Position numbers and translations under genes: made by a program. The notes beneath the pieces were generated by a model, which ran no database searches, had not been told where the DNA came from, and saw nothing but the letters and a program-made list of their open reading frames with translations. A stretch of 8,002 bases of DNA from Syntrophomonas sp. UBA1368 (GTDB lineage Bacteria > Bacillota > Syntrophomonadia > Syntrophomonadales > Syntrophomonadaceae). Below, in pieces: positions 1 to 6,767 of the stretch (positions within the stretch are counted from its first letter, which is position 1; each line of letters opens with the position of its first letter). The stretch covers positions 3,676 through 11,677 of the forward strand of contig DBRM01000027.1 of NCBI GenBank assembly GCA_002305965.1. The letters are read 5' to 3'.

Positions 1-1584
1 CCCCTTCGCTTTGTGGGAGAAGCTTTTGGCGGCCAGGTTGAATGGGAGGAAGCAACTCGAACAATCAAAATTTCTATGGAAGAGAACAATCAAAAAGCAA
101 CCGCCGTCAAAGTTGCCAGCGGCATAGTAAATTTGCGCAGTGGACCGGCGACCAGTTATGAGACTCTTGATACCGTTGCAACAGGCGAGACACTTTCTGT
201 TTTGGCAGAAAAGGACGGATGGTTTCAGGTAAGCAGAGCCGGGCGTACGGGATGGGTAGCCGGTTGGGTGGTAGACGTGATCCGGGAGGGAAATGATCCG
301 TCTGCTGAGGTTCCAGTAATTGGGACTGGTCCTGACTCAGAACCTGAAAAGGAACCAGTATCTGAACCTGTGAAACCAGACAAGCCTGGTGAAGATGTGG
401 TGTGGCTGTCTTCGGCCATCGATGCAGGCGGATTACATATTTTCATGGAATCAGGTTCCAAGCTTAATAGTAAACCGGTCGAAAAATCTGCCAGCATTAA
501 ATATACATTTAAGGACAAACAGATCGAAGGACTATATTTAATGAAAAAAGCCTTTGGCTCCAGTTATATAACAGCAGAAGCGACGAATATAGAAGATGAC
601 TTATTAATAGAAATTTCACTCCCCTCTGGTGCTGAATACGAAACGGAATTATCAGATAACGGGAAAAAAGCCACTGTGACTATCTTTAACTATATAACTT
701 CGGTAGAACGCAAGACCTTTGCCAATACCGGAGAAAGAATCATTATCAACACTGCCTTGCCAGTTGATTACACTTCCGAACAAGATGGCGAAAAGTTACT
801 CATTACCTTGAATAACATATTAATAGGGAAAGCAGAAGAACAATATAAATTCCGCAGTGATTTAATAAAAAAAGTTACCTTTGAAGCAACGGATGATGAG
901 AAATCCACTCTCTTAACCATATATACTGATAATATGGGCAAGTATGCTTTTGCTGAAAGCGGAGCCAACCAGGCTTTTACTGTGCTTATGATCGAAAAAA
1001 GCGCTATGAAACCTCGGAAGGAAAATCTGGTGGTATTGGATCCCGGACATGGAGGCGGGGATACGGGAGCCAGAGGGACAGAACTGGATGAAAAAGATGT
1101 GAATCTTGATATCGCCCTTAAAGCCGGAGCCATTCTGGCCAAACAAGGAATTGATGTCGAATATACACGCAAGACGGATGTTACAGTAGGATTAGAGGAG
1201 AGGTCTTTGATAGCCAACGATTTGAATGCCGAGTTGTTTGTTTCGATACACAACAATTCCGATACGGCAAACGTCGGGCATGGGACGGAAACATATTTCT
1301 ATGCGCCTTTAAGCACCCCTGAATTATATATGCAAAGAGACGAAAGACAGTTATTGGCGCAAAAATTGCAGCAGCAGCTGATCAGCAAGCTGCAGCGAAC
1401 TGATAGGGGCGTAAAAGAAAAGAATCTGGCTGTTCTGCGAAATACCACCATGCCCTCAGCCTTAGTTGAGGTAATGTTTATCAATTGTCCCGATGAACAA
1501 GCATTGTTAAAACAGGAGAAATATAAGAACCTGGCGGCCGAGGCCATAGCACAGGGGATCATGAATTATCTGGATGCCAAATAA
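1..1584 (+). CDS. N-acetylmuramoyl-L-alanine amidase (Amidase_3), 5'-truncated by the window
   Basis: This is a secreted zinc amidase that should cleave the amide bond between N-acetylmuramic acid and L-alanine in peptidoglycan. The frame is open from base 1, so the start lies upstream; 527 residues are visible, numbered here from base 1. Residues 1-25 (PLRFVGEAFGGQVEW...) match the end of a copper-amine-oxidase-N-like module. Residues about 35-92 are a bacterial SH3 (SH3b) domain with the typical VNLRSGP and GWV segments. Residues 97-134 are a Pro/Glu-rich linker. Residues 136-230 are beta-rich and may be a divergent AMIN domain; 232-334 fit a clear AMIN domain. Amidase_3 covers about 341-525, with zinc ligands H350 (DPGHGG), E364 (EKDVNL) and H417 (SIHNNS), and catalytic E490 (LVEVMF). 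All key residues are present, so it is probably active. The GTG at 13 lies inside the first domain and is not the real start. A terminator directly follows, so it is not cotranscribed with the glycan genes. Confidence 0.93.
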   Translation, partial: PLRFVGEAFGGQVEWEEATRTIKISMEENNQKATAVKVASGIVNLRSGPATSYETLDTVATGETLSVLAEKDGWFQVSRAGRTGWVAGWVVDVIREGNDPSAEVPVIGTGPDSEPEKEPVSEPVKPDKPGEDVVWLSSAIDAGGLHIFMESGSKLNSKPVEKSASIKYTFKDKQIEGLYLMKKAFGSSYITAEATNIEDDLLIEISLPSGAEYETELSDNGKKATVTIFNYITSVERKTFANTGERIIINTALPVDYTSEQDGEKLLITLNNILIGKAEEQYKFRSDLIKKVTFEATDDEKSTLLTIYTDNMGKYAFAESGANQAFTVLMIEKSAMKPRKENLVVLDPGHGGGDTGARGTELDEKDVNLDIALKAGAILAKQGIDVEYTRKTDVTVGLEERSLIANDLNAELFVSIHNNSDTANVGHGTETYFYAPLSTPELYMQRDERQLLAQKLQQQLISKLQRTDRGVKEKNLAVLRNTTMPSALVEVMFINCPDEQALLKQEKYKNLAAEAIAQGIMNYLDAK

Positions 1585-1593
1585 AAAATTATT

Positions 1594-1618
1594 AAAAACG
1601 GGTGATCCCGTTTTTTTT
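1594..1618 (+). terminator. Intrinsic terminator of the amidase gene
   Basis: A perfect 9-bp stem (AAAAACGGG at 1594-1602 pairing with CCCGTTTTT at 1607-1615) encloses a TGAT loop. The T run continues to 1618. It begins 9 bases after the amidase stop codon, which is the classic layout of a Rho-independent terminator. Because the 5' arm is A-rich, it could also work weakly on the opposite strand. Confidence 0.9.
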
Positions 1619-1687
1619 GTGTTAATCGGCGTTTATAATTTTCTGGGAAATGGGCAAATTTTGCGCAATGCTTCCATAAATAATTTG

Positions 1688-1715
1688 TTGATAAATACAG
1701 GAATAGAAGGATAAT
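1688..1715 (+). promoter_or_regulatory. Candidate sigma-A-type promoter for the glycan operon
   Basis: TTGATA at 1688-1693 matches 5 of 6 bases of the -35 consensus. GATAAT at 1710-1715 matches 5 of 6 bases of the -10 consensus, with a 16-bp spacer. Transcription would start near 1722, giving a leader of about 50 bases before the ATG at 1771. The site follows a strong terminator and precedes a run of co-directional genes, as expected for an operon promoter. It is a motif match by eye only. Confidence 0.6.
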
Positions 1716-1728
1716 AAGCAGAAAATCT

Positions 1729-1754
1729 TGAATTCTTAAATATTCTAGAATTCA
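1729..1754. repeat. 8-bp inverted repeat in the presumed 5' leader
   Basis: TGAATTCT (1729-1736) and AGAATTCA (1747-1754) are exact reverse complements separated by 10 A/T-rich bases. Each arm contains the self-palindrome GAATTC, with the two centres 18 bp apart. The repeat lies just downstream of the predicted transcription start and ends 4 bases before the GAGG ribosome binding site of the next gene. It could be an operator for a dimeric regulator or an mRNA hairpin affecting translation. No T run follows it, so it is not a terminator. The repeat is certain; its function is inferred. Confidence 0.5.
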
Positions 1755-1770
1755 TACTGAGGAACGGTCT

Positions 1771-3987
1771 ATGAATAAGAAAATCAGAAGAATCTCATCA
1801 ATGCCGCCAGGCAAAACATATACAGCTTTAAGTCGGGGACTGCTGATTGCAGTCTGCGTCCTGATCTTTTTTCCGCCCATCTGGCGGGGGTTGTATGATG
1901 AACTGGATTTGGCGGTTACTTCAATATTAACTGCCCTGCTGGTATTGGGAGCCATCGCGTTGAAAGTTCAAAGGAAAGATTACAGATTCCTGAGAAATCC
2001 GCTGGATATCGCGATTCTATTATATGCTGCCGCCTATCTGCTGGCCATGATTAATGCTGTGCATATTGGTGAGGCAGTCTGGGGTTTCTTAATAGCGTTG
2101 AATTATTTTCTGATTTATTGGTTGGTGGCTCAAGTTATTCCTGATCTGCAATCAGCCCGTACTATCTTAAATACTTTGCTGGCTTCCGCAGCAGCGGTTG
2201 CGGTTATCGGACTGATGGCTGCTACCGGCTATTCAAATTATCCCGGCGCTTTTGTCGAGGGACATATAATGTCGACCCTGCAATACCACAATACGATGGC
2301 TGCTTATTTGGGCGCATTGAGTTTTGTAGGTATCGCCCTTTTGCTTACCCAGTCTGCTATGAGCAGGAAATTGATTTACAGCGGAACCATCTATTTGCTG
2401 TTACTGGTAACGGTAACTGCCATATCAAAAGGCGCTCTCCTGGTCGTTATGGCAGCAGCACTGATATTTTTTCTGGTGATACCCAAAAAATACAGGTGGG
2501 AGTATTTATATAATCTTATCTATATATTTGCCATCTCCTTTGCAGTTTCCAGCCTGTTGGTTCCTCAGATCACCGGTGCAGAACCCGGCCGTGGAGTAAT
2601 CGTTATTCTGGCAGGATTACTTCTCACTTTAGCGGGACAGTTCCTGGGGAAACATTTATTGCTGATCAGCCGGACCCGGTATTTTAAGATTTCAGCCCTG
2701 ACCATAATTGTAGTCCTGATCATGGGGACAGGCTTGTTGATAATGACCCCGGCGGGCCAAAATCTTATGCCGGAAGATTTAAAAGAAGAGATTTTAGAAA
2801 TAGCGGATTTTTCGGATGCCAGCTATATTTTACGTAGTGACTTCATCCGCTGGGGCACGGACATAGCCCGTGACTATCCGCTGACCGGTTGCGGTGCAGG
2901 CGGTTGGGGAGCCTTAATGTCCCAATATCAGGAGTATAGATACTTTGCAGCTGATGCACATAACCATGTTATTCAAGTATTAGTGGAAACAGGATTATTC
3001 GGTATGATGAGCTATATTGCAATCTGGATATTGGCCATAATCGCTGTTATCAAGTATCGCAGAAGAAGAGCGCAAAGCCAGTTTGAACCCATCGGCGAAG
3101 GCAGAACTCTGCTGGGGGGGACATTAACAGCTGCTGCTGCGATCGGGCTGCATGCCTTGATCGATTTTGACCTTTCCATCCCGGCTATTTTTATAGTAAT
3201 GGTGTCTTTACTGGCAGTACTTAGTCAGCTCAGCAGTTTTAACAACACAGGCACCAGTACTGCAGAGCATCAGGCATGGCCCCGTCTTATACCGCCAGCC
3301 CTGTTGGCCATAATATTATTATATGGCAGCAGCAGGGCAGCATTAGGATGGATCTACGCTAATGAAGGTATTGAGGCACTAAAAAATATTAAACAGGATA
3401 CAGAGACCATTGGAGCACAGCGGGAAACAGCTATTACATATCTGGAAAGGGCAGCAATTTTTAATCCGCTCAATGCTGAGGTCCAGGTCAATTTATCCAA
3501 ATGTTACGCCAGCCTTTATCTTGATTTAGCCGGACAGGAAAGTCCGCAGGCATCAAAAGCTTATCAGCAAACCCTGGAAGCCATTGAAAAAGCAGAAAAT
3601 CTGATGCCTTTTGATCCTGAGACAGTGAATGGAGTTCTGAATTCAGCTGCATCAATAGGAAATTTGGAAGCTTCCCTACGCTTAGCCCGGCAGACTGTAA
3701 TAATCGGGCCTAATAACAGCCAAAGCTATGAAATTCTGGGGGAAGTACTCTATAGTGCTGCACTTTACTATCTCGAGACAGGTGATCTGGAAAAATCTCA
3801 GGCCGCGATTGATGAAATTAAATCTTTGCCGGCAGCTATCGCCAAACAGCAGCAACGATCTCAGGAAATGGAATATATCCATCCTCTTAGAAAAGCACAG
3901 ATAACCGAACAATTGACAGAAATTATAAACAGAGCTGAAGAATTAAAATTCACACAGGATATTTCCAGCAGCGGTTCTGGGAGGTAA
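1771..3987 (+). CDS. O-antigen ligase/polymerase-family (Wzy_C) membrane protein with TPR-like C-terminus
   Basis: This 738-residue integral membrane protein has about 13-14 hydrophobic segments between residues 20 and 530. It belongs to the family that polymerises lipid-linked glycans (Wzy) or transfers them to an acceptor (WaaL, PglL-like) on the outer face of the cytoplasmic membrane. Visible family signatures are YHNTMAAYL (172-180), the extracytoplasmic loop with R355 (LRSDFIRW), PLTGCGAGGW (370-379), and AHNHVIQVLVETGLFG (396-411), where the His and Arg are the usual functional residues. LHALIDFDLSIPA (460-472) follows. After a last hydrophobic segment (about 511-528), residues about 545-715 are helical and TPR-like, for example YLERAAIFNPLNAEVQ and LARQTVIIGPNNSQSYEILG. 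The start is ATG 1771 with GAGG at 1759-1762. The gene ends 3 bases before the sugar transferase start, so the two are coupled. In a bacterium without LPS, polymerase or protein/cell-wall glycan ligase are all possible, so no symbol is given. Confidence 0.87.
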   Translation: MNKKIRRISSMPPGKTYTALSRGLLIAVCVLIFFPPIWRGLYDELDLAVTSILTALLVLGAIALKVQRKDYRFLRNPLDIAILLYAAAYLLAMINAVHIGEAVWGFLIALNYFLIYWLVAQVIPDLQSARTILNTLLASAAAVAVIGLMAATGYSNYPGAFVEGHIMSTLQYHNTMAAYLGALSFVGIALLLTQSAMSRKLIYSGTIYLLLLVTVTAISKGALLVVMAAALIFFLVIPKKYRWEYLYNLIYIFAISFAVSSLLVPQITGAEPGRGVIVILAGLLLTLAGQFLGKHLLLISRTRYFKISALTIIVVLIMGTGLLIMTPAGQNLMPEDLKEEILEIADFSDASYILRSDFIRWGTDIARDYPLTGCGAGGWGALMSQYQEYRYFAADAHNHVIQVLVETGLFGMMSYIAIWILAIIAVIKYRRRRAQSQFEPIGEGRTLLGGTLTAAAAIGLHALIDFDLSIPAIFIVMVSLLAVLSQLSSFNNTGTSTAEHQAWPRLIPPALLAIILLYGSSRAALGWIYANEGIEALKNIKQDTETIGAQRETAITYLERAAIFNPLNAEVQVNLSKCYASLYLDLAGQESPQASKAYQQTLEAIEKAENLMPFDPETVNGVLNSAASIGNLEASLRLARQTVIIGPNNSQSYEILGEVLYSAALYYLETGDLEKSQAAIDEIKSLPAAIAKQQQRSQEMEYIHPLRKAQITEQLTEIINRAEELKFTQDISSSGSGR
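3979..3984 (+). promoter_or_regulatory. Shine-Dalgarno abutting the upstream stop codon (translational coupling)
   Basis: GGGAGG occupies the last two sense codons of the ligase-family gene, immediately before its TAA at 3985-3987, and sits 6 bases ahead of the ATG at 3991. A ribosome terminating on the upstream gene would cover this site, so translation of the sugar transferase is probably coupled to it. It also supports 3991 as the true start. Confidence 0.8.
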
Positions 3988-3990
3988 CTG

Positions 3991-5442
3991 ATGTCCGATA
4001 GACAAATCAGCCATAGCATGAGAAAAGCTTTCGCTATCTGCAGTCTGCTCATAATCGACGCCCTGGCTTTGCTCCTGGCCTTCTTTTCCAGTGTACACAT
4101 CAGGCTGCAGATACTTCCGCCTTTTTTCGGTTTTTTTCCGGCTGATTTCCCGCTGACTTATACGACTCATTTGTGGTGGATACTGATCCTGTGCCTGGGC
4201 TGTTTGGCTTATGCAGGTCTTTATACCAAACGGCGGTCATTTTGGCCGGAGACAAGGCATCTGTTTGTCAGTATAAGTCTGGCCTTTATTCTGATCATGG
4301 CAGTTGTTTCCCTGGCCAAATTAAGCGGTGAAGTCTCACGAACCAGTATCGTTATCAGCTATTTGCTGGCTTTGATCATCATGCCTCTGGTTAGATATGG
4401 AGGAAAAGTGCTTTTATTCAATATTGGGATATGGGAAGAGCCGGTATTGATTCTGGGTTTTAACCACACCGGTTGTCTTGTTGCAGAAGCATTGCAAAAT
4501 GACCAATATCTGGGTTATCGTCTGGCCGGGTTTCTGACCATGAATGGTGAATCAGATTATAAGCCGCAGAAAGACTATAATATAGCGGGCAGCTATGAAC
4601 AGGCGAAAACCATCATAACCAGCCAGGGAATCAGGCATATCATCATAGCAGCACCACATCTGCCCGGCTCGGAACTGGTGGAGTTGAGCAATGGTTTACA
4701 ACCCTATACCCGTTCCATCATTATCGTACCCGATCTGGTTGGTTTGCCAATGGTTGACGGGGAAACAGATTATTTCTTTAACGAACAGATCTTAGCACTG
4801 CGCATAAAAAACAATCTGGCGAGCCGGATGAATATGGTCATCAAAAGGATTTTCGATTTGGTGATGGCTCTGCTGCTGCTGATTCCGCTGGTTTTGATCA
4901 TGTTCATATTTTCAATCTTAATAAAAGCTGATTCTGCGGGCCCGGTTTTTTATATCAGCAAGCGAATTGGGCGCCAGGGAAAAGAATTTAAATGCTTAAA
5001 ATTCCGGACTATGTTTTTAGATAATGACAGGATACTGGAAGAGTATTTCAAAAGCAATGCAGATGCGCTGCAGGAATGGCAGCAATATTACAAACTCAGA
5101 GGTGAGGATCCGCGGGTCACCGGAATGGGAAAATTTCTGCGCAAAACCAGTCTGGATGAGTTACCTCAGATCATCAACGTGCTCAAGGGAGAAATGAGTC
5201 TGGTAGGTGCCAGACCATATTTGCCGGAAGAAAAGTTATCCATGGGCAGCTTTGCTGATACGATATTGTTAGCTAACCCCGGCATGACTGGTCTTTGGCA
5301 GGTAAGCGGCAGGAGTGAGATAGATTTTGAAGGCAGATTAAGGATGGAAGCCTGGTATGTGAGAAACTGGTCAATTTGGCTGGATATATCATTGATGTTT
5401 CGGACGATAAGTGTCGTATTGCGCCGTGAGGGGGCCTATTAA
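3991..5442 (+). CDS. wbaP: WbaP-type undecaprenyl-phosphate sugar-1-phosphate transferase
   Basis: This 483-residue polyprenyl-phosphate hexose-1-phosphate transferase would start glycan synthesis by moving a sugar-1-phosphate from a UDP-sugar to undecaprenyl phosphate at the cytoplasmic face of the membrane. Residues 1-135 hold about four transmembrane helices. A central Rossmann-like domain starts near 150, with GFNHTG (156-161) in place of a standard glycine motif. The catalytic bacterial sugar-transferase domain runs from about 283 to 483. It has KRIFDL followed by a re-entrant membrane helix (about 288-312), KFRTM (337-341), the catalytic dyad D389-E390 in SLDELPQ, GARP (406-409) and PGMTGLWQVSGRS (430-442). 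The ending WYVRNWSIWLDI to GAY is characteristic of WbaP rather than WcaJ relatives. Length is normal for the long form and every key residue is present. WbaP itself uses galactose, but the sugar here is not proven, so the symbol marks family membership only. Confidence 0.92.
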   Translation: MSDRQISHSMRKAFAICSLLIIDALALLLAFFSSVHIRLQILPPFFGFFPADFPLTYTTHLWWILILCLGCLAYAGLYTKRRSFWPETRHLFVSISLAFILIMAVVSLAKLSGEVSRTSIVISYLLALIIMPLVRYGGKVLLFNIGIWEEPVLILGFNHTGCLVAEALQNDQYLGYRLAGFLTMNGESDYKPQKDYNIAGSYEQAKTIITSQGIRHIIIAAPHLPGSELVELSNGLQPYTRSIIIVPDLVGLPMVDGETDYFFNEQILALRIKNNLASRMNMVIKRIFDLVMALLLLIPLVLIMFIFSILIKADSAGPVFYISKRIGRQGKEFKCLKFRTMFLDNDRILEEYFKSNADALQEWQQYYKLRGEDPRVTGMGKFLRKTSLDELPQIINVLKGEMSLVGARPYLPEEKLSMGSFADTILLANPGMTGLWQVSGRSEIDFEGRLRMEAWYVRNWSIWLDISLMFRTISVVLRREGAY

Positions 5443-5449
5443 TATAATA

Positions 5450-5470
5450 AACCGGATTCGGTTGCTTTTA
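5450..5470 (+). terminator. Weak hairpin between the sugar transferase and nucleotidyltransferase genes
   Basis: AACCG (5450-5454) and CGGTT (5459-5463) form a 5-bp stem around a GATT loop, followed by GCTTTTA. The stem is short and the T run has only four bases. At most it is a partial terminator or an mRNA processing/stability element that lowers expression of the downstream genes. I saw no convincing promoter in the 85-base gap, so the downstream genes probably rely on read-through. Confidence 0.25.
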
Positions 5471-5527
5471 TTGATGGAGAATTGGCCAAATAAATCCTGT
5501 TTTCAATCAGAGGGAGGAAAAAATTGA

Positions 5528-6727
5528 ATGACAGTTGGCTGCGAAAGAATTGTCAGGGATTGTCTGAAGGCGTATTTTAATGGTCAAATAACGAAGGAGA
5601 TAGAATCTCCTGCCGGTGAGGAAGAATGGGCAAGCCTGGCTGCCTTTATTATGAAACACCGACTGGCTTTTTTTTTCTATGATGAAGTCAAAAAAAACCG
5701 GATTCCATTGGATGTTCCGGATGACATATTAAACAAGTGGTCTGCGGATAGCAGGAAAACCATTGTTTTTAATACTTTACTGCAACAGGAACTTAAGAAT
5801 ATTTTAGCAGGATTAAAAGAATTAGATGTTTCTCCGGCTTTATTAAAAGGATTTGCCCTGCATTCTTTGTATGATGATATATTAGCTCGCCCTTCCAGTG
5901 ATATTGATCTACTGATCAAACGGAATGAATACAGAAAAGCAAAGGACTTCTTTACGGAGAATCTTTTTACCCATGCGATGATTTGTGGTTTTCGCGGAAC
6001 TATGGAACAATATATCGATTTACATGAAAACTATTTCACAGAAATATCATTCCAAAAAAAAATTGGACTCCTGGCCATAAATATCGACCTGCACTGGGAA
6101 TTGGACGGGATTTACGATGGTTCCCCCCTGGATAAGTTGTTTCCCATCGATAAATATCCCTGGCAGCAGTACATAGAAGTTGACCATTGGGACGGTGTAT
6201 CTTTTCATAATTTGATCCCGGAAATGCAGTTTATTAACCTGGCAGTTCATTTTGCGCTGCATCATCAATTCCAGGGAGCCAAATGGTTTTTGGATATTTT
6301 ATTGTTTATATTTCGCAAAGGCAGCGATTTGAACTGGCGGTTCATTGATGAGATCGTCCAGGAACCTGATTGTCGTAAGATTTTAGGTGTTACTTTAAGG
6401 TTGATCGAAAGCTGGGAGATCGATTTGCCGTCGGGAATCCCAGATTGGCGACATTTTTGGAATGGGAAAGCATGGCCGTATGAGTTCCAATATTTCCAGA
6501 ATCGGATATTCTCAGACCCATCTAAAATCGGCCACCATTTTGCCAAGGTATTAATGCCGCTGAATTCTATGGATAAATTAAAGGTTTTAGCCTATTACAT
6601 GTTTAATAAAGAAGCGATCATTCTTTGGCGTACAGATCAGCAGACAAAAAGAATTCCAGGAGTCCTGCAGCCGTTTTATATAATGCTGCGGGTATACCGG
6701 GAGCATCGAAATAGAAAACACCAATAA
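5528..6727 (+). CDS. Uncharacterised nucleotidyltransferase family protein (PF14907-like)
   Basis: This 399-residue soluble protein resembles the uncharacterised nucleotidyltransferase family PF14907 (NTP_transf_5). The diagnostic stretch is LLKGFALHSLYDD (105-117), then ARPSSDIDLLI (120-130). Here KG at 107-108 takes the place of the usual GS motif, and D125/D127 form the metal-binding DxD of the polymerase-beta fold. Another family-like segment is INIDLHWELDG (near 186-196), and a His-rich NLAVHFALHHQFQGAKWFLDI lies near 237-257. No signal peptide or clear membrane helix is seen, so it should be cytoplasmic. The start is fixed: an in-frame TGA (5525-5527) directly precedes the ATG, and GGGAGG lies at 5512-5517. 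Its position in the operon suggests a role in making or modifying the glycan or a linked product, but the substrate is unknown. Three homopolymer runs of 8-9 bases fall in its first half. Confidence 0.8.
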   Translation: MTVGCERIVRDCLKAYFNGQITKEIESPAGEEEWASLAAFIMKHRLAFFFYDEVKKNRIPLDVPDDILNKWSADSRKTIVFNTLLQQELKNILAGLKELDVSPALLKGFALHSLYDDILARPSSDIDLLIKRNEYRKAKDFFTENLFTHAMICGFRGTMEQYIDLHENYFTEISFQKKIGLLAINIDLHWELDGIYDGSPLDKLFPIDKYPWQQYIEVDHWDGVSFHNLIPEMQFINLAVHFALHHQFQGAKWFLDILLFIFRKGSDLNWRFIDEIVQEPDCRKILGVTLRLIESWEIDLPSGIPDWRHFWNGKAWPYEFQYFQNRIFSDPSKIGHHFAKVLMPLNSMDKLKVLAYYMFNKEAIILWRTDQQTKRIPGVLQPFYIMLRVYREHRNRKHQ

Positions 6728-6767
6728 TGATATACTTACCAATAAAGGATACAGGTGGAGTCATAAA

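Noticed and set aside
13..15. GTG as the start codon of the amidase
   Set aside because: The frame is open through base 1, and the four codons before it (PLRF) complete a conserved copper-amine-oxidase-N-like motif. No ribosome binding site is visible. The gene starts upstream of the window.
768..1256. Long minus-strand open frame opposite the amidase
   Set aside because: It overlaps the conserved amidase coding region, its translation looks like no known family, and no ribosome binding site or promoter supports it. The other minus-strand frames in the window were rejected for the same reasons.
1634..1639. TATAAT as a -10 box of an upstream promoter
   Set aside because: It is a perfect hexamer, but the proper -35 position falls in the terminator T run with no TTGACA-like sequence. 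The 1688-1715 pair is better.
5474..5527. A 17-codon ORF (MENWPNKSC...) whose TGA directly precedes the nucleotidyltransferase ATG in the same frame
   Set aside because: It has no ribosome binding site and no leader-peptide pattern, and its length is expected by chance. The GGGAGG near its end serves the ATG at 5528.
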